In this document: in pieces, positions 23,337-33,880 of the stretch
Layout: every line of letters starts with the position of its first letter
Position numbering within the stretch: the stretch's first letter is position 1
Origin: Aphis gossypii
Taxonomy: Eukaryota; Arthropoda; Insecta; Hemiptera; Aphididae
Assembly (NCBI RefSeq): GCF_020184175.1
Contig: NC_065531.1
Span: 15,211,213-15,275,212, forward strand
DNA length: 64,000 nt
Reading direction: 5' to 3'
Made by a program: the position numbers and the translations under genes
The notes under the pieces: generated by a model
What the model was told of the DNA's origin: nothing
The model's input: the letters and a program-made list of their open reading frames with translations, nothing else
Databases searched by the model: none

Positions 23337-25592
23337 TGTTAAATCAATTGTTGTATTTTTAGTAAGGAAAGTTTCGATTACTTCATCATGAAACGTAGAT
23401 TTTTTTTTCAACTCTACCAACAATTCTTTTTCTATTGACAGCATTGATAATGATGAAATAAGACGATCTTGTTCATGATGTGAATTTCTTGATGAATTCT
23501 TAATCCTTTTAAGAGCTGAGAATGAACGTTTTTCTGATGCACTAGTAGCTGGAATAGTTAGTATCAATGAAATCAATTTTGTTGTTTGTGGTAAGTTTTC
23601 ATCTAATTTTCTGGTTTTTAAATAAATTAAAATATCGTAAACACTAGCTGGTGTTAGAAATACATCCATCGAGTAGACAACCGAAAGTTCACTTCTCAAT
23701 TTCGGTAGATCAAAATATTTACCGTATAATTGTTCCAACGAATTGAATAAGTTAATAGGAAAATCATTGGCATACAAACTAAATTTTTTAGAGTCTAATA
23801 ACGCGAAAAATTGTAATTGATTAAGATTTGAAAACCGTTCTTTTATCTTATTAATTATAACGTCAATTATTTCAAAAAATAATCTTCTGTAATAAGTTGT
23901 TTCATCTCCAGAAACATTGTTTATAATTTCTAACTGTGACCAAACATCATCAAAATTTGACTTGACATTATTTAAATAGACAATGAAATCGTCAATCTCT
24001 TTTGAGCAATAAGAAATATCAAAAAAATTTTGTTGTACATTTTTAAAAATATTCGTTGCCTGTGGTAAAATGATTGAAAATAATTTTAAAAAAAAATTGA
24101 AATCAAAACTTTGAAGAATTTCCATATACCCTTTAGCAGATGCCCATGTTTCCGAATCCCAACTTTGGGCATTATCTATGATTGATTCCATAAGATTTAT
24201 AACATCTACTTTGTGTTCAACCATCATTTCAATAATTTGACTATTGTAGTTCCATTTTGTTGGAACTACTGATTTAACACCTCGTCTAATACGTTCTAAA
24301 ATTACATTATCAAGTGCGTGTACTCGTTTGGTAGATGTTGAAAAGAAAGACGATAAACCAGAAAGGGTTGAAAAAAATGTTTTACAATCTTTAATATACT
24401 CAACCGACTGTTCTATGACAAAATTTAGTTTATGTGCATAACAATGTACAGAAATAGCATTTTCATATTTCGAACGCACTAACGATTGCAAATTATCCTG
24501 TTGCCCGGACATAATATACGTTTGACCTATAAATTTTTCTTCACACGCATACTTTGAAATAAAACCAAATACATGCTCTGATAATGCTTCCGCGGATCGA
24601 TTTTCACTAATATCAGTAAATCCCAAAAATCTTTCGACGACTTCGTTACTATTGCTGGTATTAACATAACGCAAAACTGTCGATAACCGCAGTGACTTTG
24701 AAGCAATATCAGTCGTCTCGTCCATAATTATTATTATTGCAACAAACGGAGTATCGCGTATTTGATTTTCAATTTCTTTAAGAAGGACGTCTGAAACTGA
24801 TTGAATTAAGTCATTTTGAAAGTCCTCGGATAAATCAGTAAGTATAGTGGACGTTGCAAGAATTGTTTTTAACAACTCATCACGCTCGGCCATCAAGTAA
24901 ATAAGTTCAACATAATTACCCCTGTTGTCGGGCCACTGAGAGGGCCCACCTAACCAGGGCACTTTCTTCTTCCGTTTTCGCGCATTCTCACCACTACTAA
25001 ACCCTCCAAGACACAGTGGCTGCTTTTTCTCCGCCCGCCTATTTGTACGAGAGTAGCACTGTATCGGTGGTCCGATTGTATTAACAGACGAATCTAACTC
25101 GTCGTGGCCTTTAAATGCCAATTCTTGCTGAACTAAAAAACACGTTGAATCTATCATACTTCTTAATATGTATCTATTATTTTTAACTTTAACATTATTT
25201 CTTTCAACTCTTTTTCTGAAATGTTCATCCAACCAAGTCCATACATCTTTATGAACTTTTCCAAAGCGAGTTAAATTTACTAAACTTTCTATGTGTTTTA
25301 TAGTGGCTTCGTGATGACTTACGAAATGATGAAAGTTATTGAGATCGTCGAAACCATCTTTAGTCCAAACATTTTCTTCACTTGATTCCAAAACACAAGG
25401 CCAGCAATATAGTTTATTTGTTTTTTTACAACCCGCTAACCACTTATATGTACTGTAATACTCATATTGAAATGTTAATAAAGGCAATTCTGGCGTGGGT
25501 CTTCCCATCTCAATAATATTTTCTCTCTCGCCAAAGTGCGTAGGCTTTAAAAGTAATTTTTCGATTGCACACTCGCATGTTGTATTATTCAT
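23265..25592 (-). CDS. hAT-superfamily transposase-like ORF (zinc finger MYM-type protein 1-like), probably inactive
   Basis: A single uninterrupted 775-codon frame. Residues about 50-105 hold a TTF-type zinc finger (C-x-K...YCWPC, then FHHFVSHHEATIKH). DETTD near residue 291 is the first catalytic acidic site. CYAHKLNFVIEQS follows. SASEKRSFSALKRIK near residues 680-695 is the hAT C-terminal dimerisation and third acidic region. Relatives normally have TYDGA(A/S)xMSG; here the frame reads TYIMSG (near 24515), so about four residues including the second catalytic Asp are missing. Residues about 173-222 are a GC-rich insertion foreign to the family, and the C-terminus is read through miniature element B. 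No matching terminal inverted repeats flank the ORF. I infer a fossil transposase. Domestication is less likely given the lost catalytic block and altered tail, but the long open frame is notable. Confidence 0.8.
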   Translation of the reverse strand: MNNTTCECAIEKLLLKPTHFGERENIIEMGRPTPELPLLTFQYEYYSTYKWLAGCKKTNKLYCWPCVLESSEENVWTKDGFDDLNNFHHFVSHHEATIKHIESLVNLTRFGKVHKDVWTWLDEHFRKRVERNNVKVKNNRYILRSMIDSTCFLVQQELAFKGHDELDSSVNTIGPPIQCYSRTNRRAEKKQPLCLGGFSSGENARKRKKKVPWLGGPSQWPDNRGNYVELIYLMAERDELLKTILATSTILTDLSEDFQNDLIQSVSDVLLKEIENQIRDTPFVAIIIIMDETTDIASKSLRLSTVLRYVNTSNSNEVVERFLGFTDISENRSAEALSEHVFGFISKYACEEKFIGQTYIMSGQQDNLQSLVRSKYENAISVHCYAHKLNFVIEQSVEYIKDCKTFFSTLSGLSSFFSTSTKRVHALDNVILERIRRGVKSVVPTKWNYNSQIIEMMVEHKVDVINLMESIIDNAQSWDSETWASAKGYMEILQSFDFNFFLKLFSIILPQATNIFKNVQQNFFDISYCSKEIDDFIVYLNNVKSNFDDVWSQLEIINNVSGDETTYYRRLFFEIIDVIINKIKERFSNLNQLQFFALLDSKKFSLYANDFPINLFNSLEQLYGKYFDLPKLRSELSVVYSMDVFLTPASVYDILIYLKTRKLDENLPQTTKLISLILTIPATSASEKRSFSALKRIKNSSRNSHHEQDRLISSLSMLSIEKELLVELKKKSTFHDEVIETFLTKNTTIDLTQRSPTWTLPLGDVRAIWWGNESY
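24928..25075. mobile_element. GC-rich insertion inside the transposase ORF
   Basis: This 148-bp segment is far richer in G and C than the rest of the ORF. Its ends are imperfect inverted copies (TCGGGCCACTGAGAGGG on the left, TCGGACCACCGATACAG read inward from the right, 12 of 17 matching), and TTG flanks both sides. The encoded residues (about 173-222, with a basic ARKRKKK run) interrupt the usual FKGHDE...NRGNYVEL spacing of the family. The open frame is maintained across it. The class of element is unknown and the 3-bp duplication could be chance. Confidence 0.4.
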
Positions 25593-26468
25593 TATTGTTT
25601 ATTTAATATTACGAGTTATGGTTTAAATATAGTTTTAGTTTAAAAACGATAATTCACACTTACAATATACAATTAATAATACGCACGTTACGACTTTTAA
25701 TAATAATTATATAGTCGGCATAATAATGAGATAGACGACGACTGACGGTAGCGTATGCAAAACTGATCCAGATTCCATGGTCAAATAAATAAATGGTCGT
25801 GTCGTTGTGGAACGGAGTATACCTTCGCCTACCACCTCCGCGTGACATTAAAGTACAGGTATTATAGGTAGTAGGTATTTCGCGCTTATACGTAAAAACA
25901 TAAAATCGCTAACTTTAGAAGGATATAATTTCCAAAATAATTATTTGCGCAAATTTTTTTTTGCAACATCGTTCTTAACTCATTGAAATACCATATGTTT
26001 CAATAAAATAAATCGCTTAGGAGCTAAACTGCAATTATACCAGCAATATATATATATAAGTGTAGGCATCATTTTTTGATCTGGTAATTGAATTGATCTA
26101 AAAAAAAACCGATTAATTTATTGTTATGTTACCATTTCAATGATCATTAGTGGTTAGTTATGGAAATTAAAAATAGTGGGTATATAATACACTGATTTAG
26201 TATTCATTATTTTTAAAAAATGATTTACACTCTTACCTATAGAAAAAAAATTAAATGATTAAATATGAATTGTTGGTATCATTTTGAATATTATGCTGAA
26301 TTGTATTGTATTATGTACTTTATTGTATTTTTTTTATGAATGAAAATTTTAAATTTTTGGTTTTAATAAAATAACAAATAAATTAATTGATTCCAACAAT
26401 TCAAATTTGTATCTTTATGTTAAATTTATGGCAATATGTTAATGTTTCACAAACATATTTTTTTATAG
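25593..26468. other. Spacer upstream of the transposase ORF
   Basis: No hAT inverted repeat is visible here to close the transposase element. A short ORF at 25660-25848 (-) has no recognisable features. Confidence 0.4.
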
Positions 26469-26966
26469 AAAAAAAAATATCCAAAAGCAATGGCTATAAT
26501 ATGACTAGGTTAATTGAACGTACTCATATCAAACAGTCCAAATATTGCTTTGTTGGTATTTCAGAATCAATAAACAATGATGTTGATCAGGAAATATTTG
26601 ACAATGATGATTTTTATCACAAATTACTTAGGGACTATATTGAAAATAAAACTGCTGATGTGACAGATTCAACTTCACTTGGAAAGTAAGTTATTAATAT
26701 AGGTAGGTAACTTAATTATGACTTTATGAGTCTCATATAATGTAAATAAAAAAACAATTTTTAGACAATGGTAACAATTACAAAAACTGAGGAGTAAAAT
26801 GAAACGTAAAGTTGATACTAGATCAACTTAAGGAAGGAAGCTCAGATATATTGTTCATACAAAAACGATAAATTTCATGGCGCCAAATGACCACTCCCCG
26901 TGGTCAGATGAAGCTAAACAGGATTTATATAATTAATTTGGTAAAAAAGTACTGGTTGACACTTAA
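26469..26966 (+). pseudogene. AATF: AATF (apoptosis-antagonizing transcription factor) pseudogene, 5'-truncated
   Basis: Two exon-like blocks match the C-terminal half of AATF, a nucleolar ribosome-biogenesis and transcription factor. The first (26469-26685, after an acceptor TTTTATAG) encodes RLIERT...QEIFDNDDFYHKLLRDYIENKT. A 79-bp GTAAGT...TTTTAG intron (26686-26764) follows. The second encodes QKLRSKMKRKVD, GRKLRYIVHTKTINFMAPND and FGKKVLVDT. Three in-frame TAA codons break the second block at 26772, 26829 and 26934 before the terminal TAA at 26964; an AATAAA follows at 26970. The N-terminal half is not found upstream. Because the intron is kept, this is a piece of duplicated genomic DNA, not a retrocopy. 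The functional parent gene must lie elsewhere. Confidence 0.85.
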
Positions 26967-27339
26967 AGTAATAAATTCAATGTATTATCATAAGTTAACT
27001 GTTATTAGTTACTATATATCCATATAATTCTTTAAGACAGATGTATTTTTGTGTATTGTCAATTCAATAATTACATTTTTACTATCTTTAATGTTTATTT
27101 AACTAGGTTTTAGGTTATTTCTTAATTCTTATGGTAGATTTTTATTAAAATACAATTTTGTATAAACACAAAAAAAAAAATTGTCCTTGATATAATACTG
27201 TTAATAAGAGGTTTCTTATTTAAGTCACTCTTTTTATTAACCTCCTAAGTTTTCTATGCTTATAGTATTCAGTAGGTAATAAGAGGTCGGATTTATATTC
27301 TCTTAAAATCCTTAAAATATAATATTTTTATATCATTAA
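26967..27339. other. AT-rich spacer
   Basis: Nothing recognisable beyond the polyadenylation-like AATAAA just after the AATF pseudogene. Confidence 0.5.
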
Positions 27340-27641
27340 CACATTGACTGCCATATGACAGCTGGCGGCCATCTGTAATTCTTAAATTTTATACATTCGT
27401 GACCGCCGGCACTCATAATTCATCATTACTACCACGCCATATGACCGCCATAAATGAATTTGGTTTTATATTATTAACTTTTCTATGGCACTACAATTAT
27501 GCACTAAAATAAAGACAGTGGCGTAGCGGGAATTATTACAATTTTTTTTCAAATATTTGGTATGTACCAATTTGGAAGACATTGAAAAATATGCATAGCG
27601 TATAACACATACCCATTGAATGACCACCGTCGGCCAACGTG
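27340..27641. mobile_element. TTAA-flanked miniature element (piggyBac-like)
   Basis: A 302-bp segment is flanked on both sides by TTAA (27336-27339 and 27642-27645), the piggyBac target. Its ends are inverted: CACATTGACTG on the left and, reverse-complemented, CACGTTGGCCG on the right (8 of 11 matching). The interior holds further related CCATATGAC.GC and GACCGCC blocks. A CAGTGGCGTAGCGGG motif at about 27516, resembling the ends of other elements in this window, may mark a nested fragment. No coding capacity. Confidence 0.6.
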
Positions 27642-27645
27642 TTAA

Positions 27646-29003
27646 AAATATGCAATATAATATCTTAATATTCTTATAAAATATCAGATATACGATATTA
27701 TATGCCCTTAAAAATTCAAAATATTCTTTCTTTCTTTTTTATATTTATTTAATATTCTGTAAAACAAAAAAAAATTTTAATTATTCAGTTTAAATTTATT
27801 TGATTAAGTTGGCTCACAATAAAAATAAAAACAATATGTAATACATATTATTCTTCAAAAAAAAATAGTTTTTTTCCTCAAATGTTCTCTAACCCCTAAA
27901 ATATACTGTTTTATGCAAAATAAAATTATTTCTATAAGTTCTGTATTTTGTGAATCATAAATGTATCTTACTCCATTTTAACTATAAACACTAGAAACAA
28001 ATATTTTCTAATACATATTGCATTGTCTATAATAAGTCATTATTGGTATTTGAGTTGTTAAGTACAATGCTAAATTAGTATGGACAGTAGTTGTGTTTGT
28101 TACTTAAAGTTGAAAAAGTGTACCACTTAAATACTTCTGATGAAATAAATATGTTTAGGATGTGCCTGAGCAACAAAATTATACTATTACACAATCAAAC
28201 AATGTAATCACAGAATGACTAAATTTAATGCTAAAACAATTAAAATAAATAAATATATCAATTTATATAAATATCAAAACCATTAAAAAAAAAAAATGTG
28301 ATTCATCAAATAAAAGTATTTTATTACTCACTCGTTAAATTTATCTTAAAACATATATATTTTTATAAAAATACATAAGAAACATTTATTTTACAAACAA
28401 TTTAATTATATTATTACACAAAAAATGTTAGCTTAACATGAATTCTTTTTGTCTAATTCTAAATTATACGACTGACTTTTAAAAATCAAAAAATTAATTT
28501 TTTCTTTAATCCTATAGATTGTAAATAGATAGAAAAAATTAAATAAATATTTGAACTTAAATAATAATCCATAAGCTTGATATTTGTATATGTATAAACA
28601 TTTTACAATACCGTGATGGCTAACATTTACTCTTAAGGTGTTACAGCCATAATTAAAAAAAACCAATTAGTGTACATTTATTATTTCAAAATAAAAACAA
28701 TACATTTATTTATCTACTATACCTCAAGTATCTCAAATTAACTGTTGGATAATCAATAGTTTTTTATACTTACAATAGTCAATAATAAAAGTATTTATTA
28801 CCCCCAAAACATAATTTATTAAAACATTGTATATTATGCTGAAGTTTAAATAGTTAACATTTAATTTATAATGTATATAATTCGAAAATAGATATAATAT
28901 GTATAAGTATTTTCGGGAAACGTGAATTATAATATTGTTGATCAGAAAATATGGAATATGAATCAAGTAAACTCCATACATTATTGTTGGGATAGACAAA
29001 TAC
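27646..29003. other. AT-rich spacer and POLDIP3 3' flank
   Basis: ORFs of 77 and 100 codons on the minus strand (28433-28666 and 28733-29035) are low-complexity AT-rich frames and lack known domains. The second overlaps the 3' end of POLDIP3 in another frame. The POLDIP3 3' UTR probably lies here; the cleavage site cannot be placed. Confidence 0.5.
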
Positions 29004-32000
29004 TTATTTATTAAACAATGCAGTATGTACGGCATCTATGTCATAAGTGACATACTCTGATGGTTTATACAAATCAGCACCACGTGTAGGCATTCTACGA
29101 CTTGTTCTAGAAAAAAATATAATTTAATGTCAATATTCTTTTTTTCTTTTAAATAATGATCTACAGTATGACATAAACCCCTTAATGTAACAATAAAATA
29201 AATTATTTTTTTAATATTAATTATTTACCCAGATACAGATATTGGCCCACTGTTAGAACCAGCATTCCTCACCATGTCACATTTCATAGGCCTGCCATCC
29301 AACTGTCGGTTGTGATATACATCTACTGCTTGGATAGCATCAGCTCGACGATTGTAAACAACTTCAGCAACACCAGGTCGAATAACTTTAGACTCTAACA
29401 AATCTCCTATGTCTGCAAAAAGTTCCTAGATAAAAAATTAATTATTAAATTAATAAAACAAATAGTATATGAATTAATCATAGTTTTATGTTACAAAAAT
29501 AGTTGGAATAAAATCATTACGTAATAACAATTACTACAAAAAAAAAAACCTAATAATATGCTGGTATAAATATTTTGTTAAATATAATGATTAATGTATT
29601 ATGATATGATATGATTTTAAATATAAGTACATACTCTTATATCTTCACACGTCACAGATGGTTCTAAGTTAGAAATAATTATTTTATGACCAATGGGTCG
29701 TGAACGCTTTGCTAAGGCCACTTGATGTGAGTCCAATCTTGAACGTAATGTTTCACTCAATCCTCTATGGTTTCTACAAAAAAAATTATGAATAATATTA
29801 ATAAAATACTAAAATGTATTATTATGCCATTATGGTAACAATATTATGATTATTATTGTCACTTAAAAACCAAAACAACTATAAGTTTAAGTTACAAATA
29901 AAATACATTTAACACTATACAACTTATCAAAAAATATTTGTATAGGTATATTTTCTTAATTTACTGATATTTTAATGAAAAAAAAAAAATTTTTCATCAA
30001 TTTTTTCATTAAAAAGAGTGATTTGATTGGCGTATTTTAGGTGGTAAATTAAATTGAAATTATTTTATACATTTTTTGTAGTTTTTACTTAAAAAAAAAC
30101 TGCAAAAAATCATTACAATTTACAAGATACCAGCAGTTCAATAAAAACAATTTTGGTATAATTATTATAATTAAAAATCATATTGTTACTTGATACTCTA
30201 CCTAAATATTTATATAGGATCTTTTCACAATATGTACTCTTATTAATAAGTTAAATAATACGGACGTAACTCCCATTTGAACAAAAATGGATCCTACATT
30301 ATTATGTAAACAATACAAATCCACATTTATAATAGCAATTATATACAACTATAATTATATTTTTGAGCTATGTATTGATGGGTATTATTGAAAATATATT
30401 ACTATACAATATATTATATTTGATTGATTTTATATAACCAAATTGTAGAATAATCTGATAAACTGTTAATTAGTTTATATCAGTAGTTCTGAGATTAATA
30501 TGATTACTTTCAAAGTAATAATTTTACCTTGAATTTCTATCTGATAAATCATCATGATATCCATCATGATTGAACATTGTGTTTCCGACATTTCGTCTCA
30601 TCACCTACAATAAATTTAAAAAACAATTAACTGTATTATAAATTTACGTTAAATAATTTTTATTTACTGGTGCAGGAGAGTATCTATTTGTATCTTCCCA
30701 TTCCATTGAATCCTCATAATCCATTGCCATAGGTCTATTATAAGGTTTATCATTAACTCTCATTGGTCTTGTAGGACGCTCAGATGGTCGTCTTATGGAC
30801 TGTGTGTTTGGTATTGGACGTCTTGGTATTCTCATATCTCGTCTTACTGGTCTAATGTCTTCAATAGGTCTGTCACCTTACAATAATTAAATACATTTTT
30901 ATTAATAAAGAAGGTAAGAATATAAAACTATAAAAATATTACTTCTAAATGTATTAAGTTCTGAATTGAAAGTGTTACTACTACGTCTTTTTTCTATGAC
31001 GTCAAAATGTCCTTTATTTACAGAAGGCAGTCTGTCAGATCTTCTGTCTCTAAAACCAGAATGATGTGAAGAAGCTCTTTCATCCAAAATCGATTTGACA
31101 GTAAGAATACCACGACTATCAATTTTTACACGGCCTAAGTTATTAGAATGGCCTCTTGAGGTGCCCATATTTTGTATTGGCTATTATGAAAAACAATGAA
31201 AATATTTATTATCAACAAAATATAGAACTAGTCACATAAAATTAAGCAACAATTAATCTGAACCTAGTAGTTCTTAAACCATAAAATATATATAATATTG
31301 TAATACATTGAAGATCTAACAGCAATCAGTTATAACACCACTAATAGAATAAATTATTTAAGAGTATAAATACAAAATTTAAAAAGAACATGTAATTTCT
31401 TTAGCATAAAATCAATGTATGATTATATTTATTTCGATTGCCAATATTAATTCATTCTTCTTTTTAAGCTGAAACATAGTCCAAGACAAAGGGTTAGGTA
31501 TACCAGCGGTTCCCAAACTGTGAGGTGCAAGCTGCATGGTAAATAATAATTTTAAATGAACAATAATTTTGAATACCTACTGATTTATTGTAAGATATAT
31601 TTAGTTCAGGAATTTTAAGAAAGTTACAACATCCAGCTAGCATTTGATCACATTGTTTGCATTAGATTAAATATTTATATTATTAGTTATTGTTTTTTTT
31701 TTTTAATAAAAGTTGAAAATTTTGTAATACTTTAAATAGAAATTTAATAGTATTTAATGTTGGTTTATTTTATTATAACAATAAAAATATTTGTACATTT
31801 AAATACTGTAAATTTATTATTTACTTATTCATGGGAGGTGCAATCCATCAGGTAAATTTTTTCTTAGGGTGGCATAAACTAAAAAAGTTTAAGAACTGCT
31901 GGGTTATTAATCTTAACAGACTAAAAAAATTGTCTATGATAGTCCAACTCAACTATCATGGGTAATTCAAGAATATTAGATGTCCTCTGTGGGATATCAT

Positions 32001-32923
32001 AAACATTCATTTTTAAAAAACACTTTCTAATTTTAAAAAGATGGTAGTTCAAGTAGTTTGAATTCCAATAACAATTAAATACATTATACAAACCTACTGA
32101 TAAAATAAATATAATCAGGAAAACATTATCTAAAAACACAAAATATAAAGAAATGTAAAAGAAACTTATAAGCCTAGAAATAACAAAATTTTTTTTAAAA
32201 AACTAGTGTTGGAAATAAGTTCTTCAAGTAAATTATAAGATGTTTTAAATTTAAACACAAATAATTATGATTGTTGTTGAATATTGTATAGATAATTACA
32301 TTGATTAATTATAATGGTCTTAAACTATTCAAAAGCAGTTATTTTTTATATTTTACTACAACTTTTTTCAATGATAAATGTTGATTATTAAAAGTTACTT
32401 ACATCATATGATGTTGAATGTAAACGACGTTCCCGGATTTTTTCACGAGCATCTATTTGTTTTGTTAACTTTTGTCTAGCATCTACCATCACTGTTGGTT
32501 TTTCTAAAGCCTTTTGCAAGAGTTTAACACGAGCATCAACCACATTCATTGCTACTCTAGTATTGTTCTTTGACATCATATTTTTATTGTGATGTTTACC
32601 ATTAGCAGACTGCTTTTGAATGGCTCTTAAACGCTTCACCTTGGTAGCTTTGTTGGCTGCTGCTACGCGTAAACGATTACGAGGACCCGATTGCAAAACT
32701 CTAAAACGTCTGGAATAAAATTATAAAAATATAATACCAATTTGGGATTTCAGAAATTTTTGATTTAAATATTATGCATATTTCTTTTAATTATTAATCA
32801 TCACATAATATAAACTGAAAGGTAAGTTCACTTACAAGACAAGAAATATTTTACACAAATAAATTTAATTTACCCTCCACGGTCCTGGCCATTTTGGGGT
32901 TTCTTTCCTTTTATGAACTTCAT
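29004..32923 (-). CDS. POLDIP3: Polymerase delta-interacting protein 3 / SKAR-like RRM protein
   Basis: Eight coding exons on the minus strand join in frame to 439 aa: 32923-32874, 32709-32403, 31180-30943, 30876-30668, 30604-30528, 29773-29635, 29425-29229 and 29106-29004. All introns are GT-AG and the stop is TAA. The N-terminal half is basic with repeated DAR-x-K motifs (DARVKL, DARQKL, DAREKI). The middle is Arg/Pro-rich. Exons 6-7 form one RRM: HKIIISNLEPSVTCEDIRELF, then PGVAEVVYNRRADAIQA and QLDGRPMKCDM. The PGVAEVV...LDG.PMKC pattern is diagnostic for POLDIP3/SKAR rather than other RRM proteins. The human protein (421 aa) binds exon-junction and TREX components and links S6K signalling to translation of spliced mRNA. 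It lies head to head with fused. A hAT miniature element sits in intron 2. Confidence 0.9.
31504..31901. mobile_element. hAT-type miniature element in POLDIP3 intron 2
   Basis: A 398-bp segment has ends CAGCGGTTCCCAAACT and, reverse-complemented, CAGCAGTTCTTAAACT (13 of 16 matching), the hAT end pattern. The flanks resemble each other (GGTTAGGTA and GGTTATTA) but give no clean 8-bp duplication. No coding capacity. It lies wholly within the intron and does not touch splice sites. Confidence 0.6.
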
Positions 32924-33880
32924 ATTATTATCTCGCGTTGTTGAAACCGAATACTACCGTTCTGTTTTTTGTAACACCGAATTAAGACCACAAATATCTA
33001 TAATTATTGACCATGTGGATAAAAATGGACGACGACAATGGTTGCGGGAGTCGGATTCGCGTGAAAAATGAATATAAAAAACTGTATCTATTTCTATTTC
33101 TACAAAATCAGCTTACAAACAAAAATACCAATTTAAGAAAACGAACATTCGCTAAAATGGTTGTAAGTTGTTATATTTTGATAGACCATTAGACCCAAAT
33201 TAATAAATCGTATAAACAAGACGAATGTTTAACAGTGTAGCCAATAATACCAAACATTTATTTTATTTACTCGTTAACACATGTGTACACTATATAAAAT
33301 ACTAGGTACTCTAAAGGCTGCACAAAGGTTGTTTATAAAGCGTATTGTTCTCTTGGTTTGGTGAATGCGTTTTACAATTGAAATCGGTATTCGATACAAA
33401 ATTTGATAATATTGATTTGGAAAATTCGAGTATAATGTAATAAATGTTTTATGCTCTAAACGGCTAACCTGGACGTCCTAAACGGCAATAACAAAACAAA
33501 GTAAAAAACCGTCAATGATAATTTAATGATAACCTGATAAATGATATTGGATAATATTTTGTTTAATTTTCAATTAAAAAATTTAGTTGTTTGTTTTATT
33601 TTTATAACAAATGATAATTTACAATAAAAATATTTTTACTTTGAAGTATTCAATTTTTTAATTTTTTATTTTTTATTCTTGATTTTATTTGAATTTATAT
33701 TTATATAACGATAATGATAATAATTAATAATTATTTTAACATTCACTCAAAATGTAAAAGATTATAGTTATTAGAATGGAGAGGGTCTCCAGTACTTTTT
33801 ACAGTGGTTTTCTAAAAAAAAACCTATAATATGAAACCTAATGATTAATGATTGAATTAAACTCTTGATTATCAACCAAT
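32924..33880. promoter_or_regulatory. Shared divergent promoter region of POLDIP3 and fused
   Basis: Only 957 bp separate the two divergent start codons. The part next to POLDIP3 (about 32920-33070) is richer in G and C than the rest. A possible untranslated first exon of fused ends at 33162 before a consensus donor GTAAGT. A strong acceptor (TACTTTTTACAG) ends at 33804, 76 bp before the fused ATG. Joined, the leader would hold a short upstream ORF starting at the ATG at 33157. All of this is inference from splice-site consensus. Confidence 0.5.

Noticed and set aside
24926..25089. The GC-rich insertion in the transposase as an unspliced intron
   Set aside because: A GT...AG pair exists (GTTAAT...AACAG on the minus strand) but its removal breaks the reading frame.
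28433..29035. ORFs of 77 and 100 codons as genes
   Set aside because: Ile/Tyr/Asn-rich AT-driven frames, one overlapping the end of POLDIP3; no domain.
33007..33192. 61-codon ORF between POLDIP3 and fused as a separate gene
   Set aside because: No domain; better explained as leader sequence in the shared promoter region.
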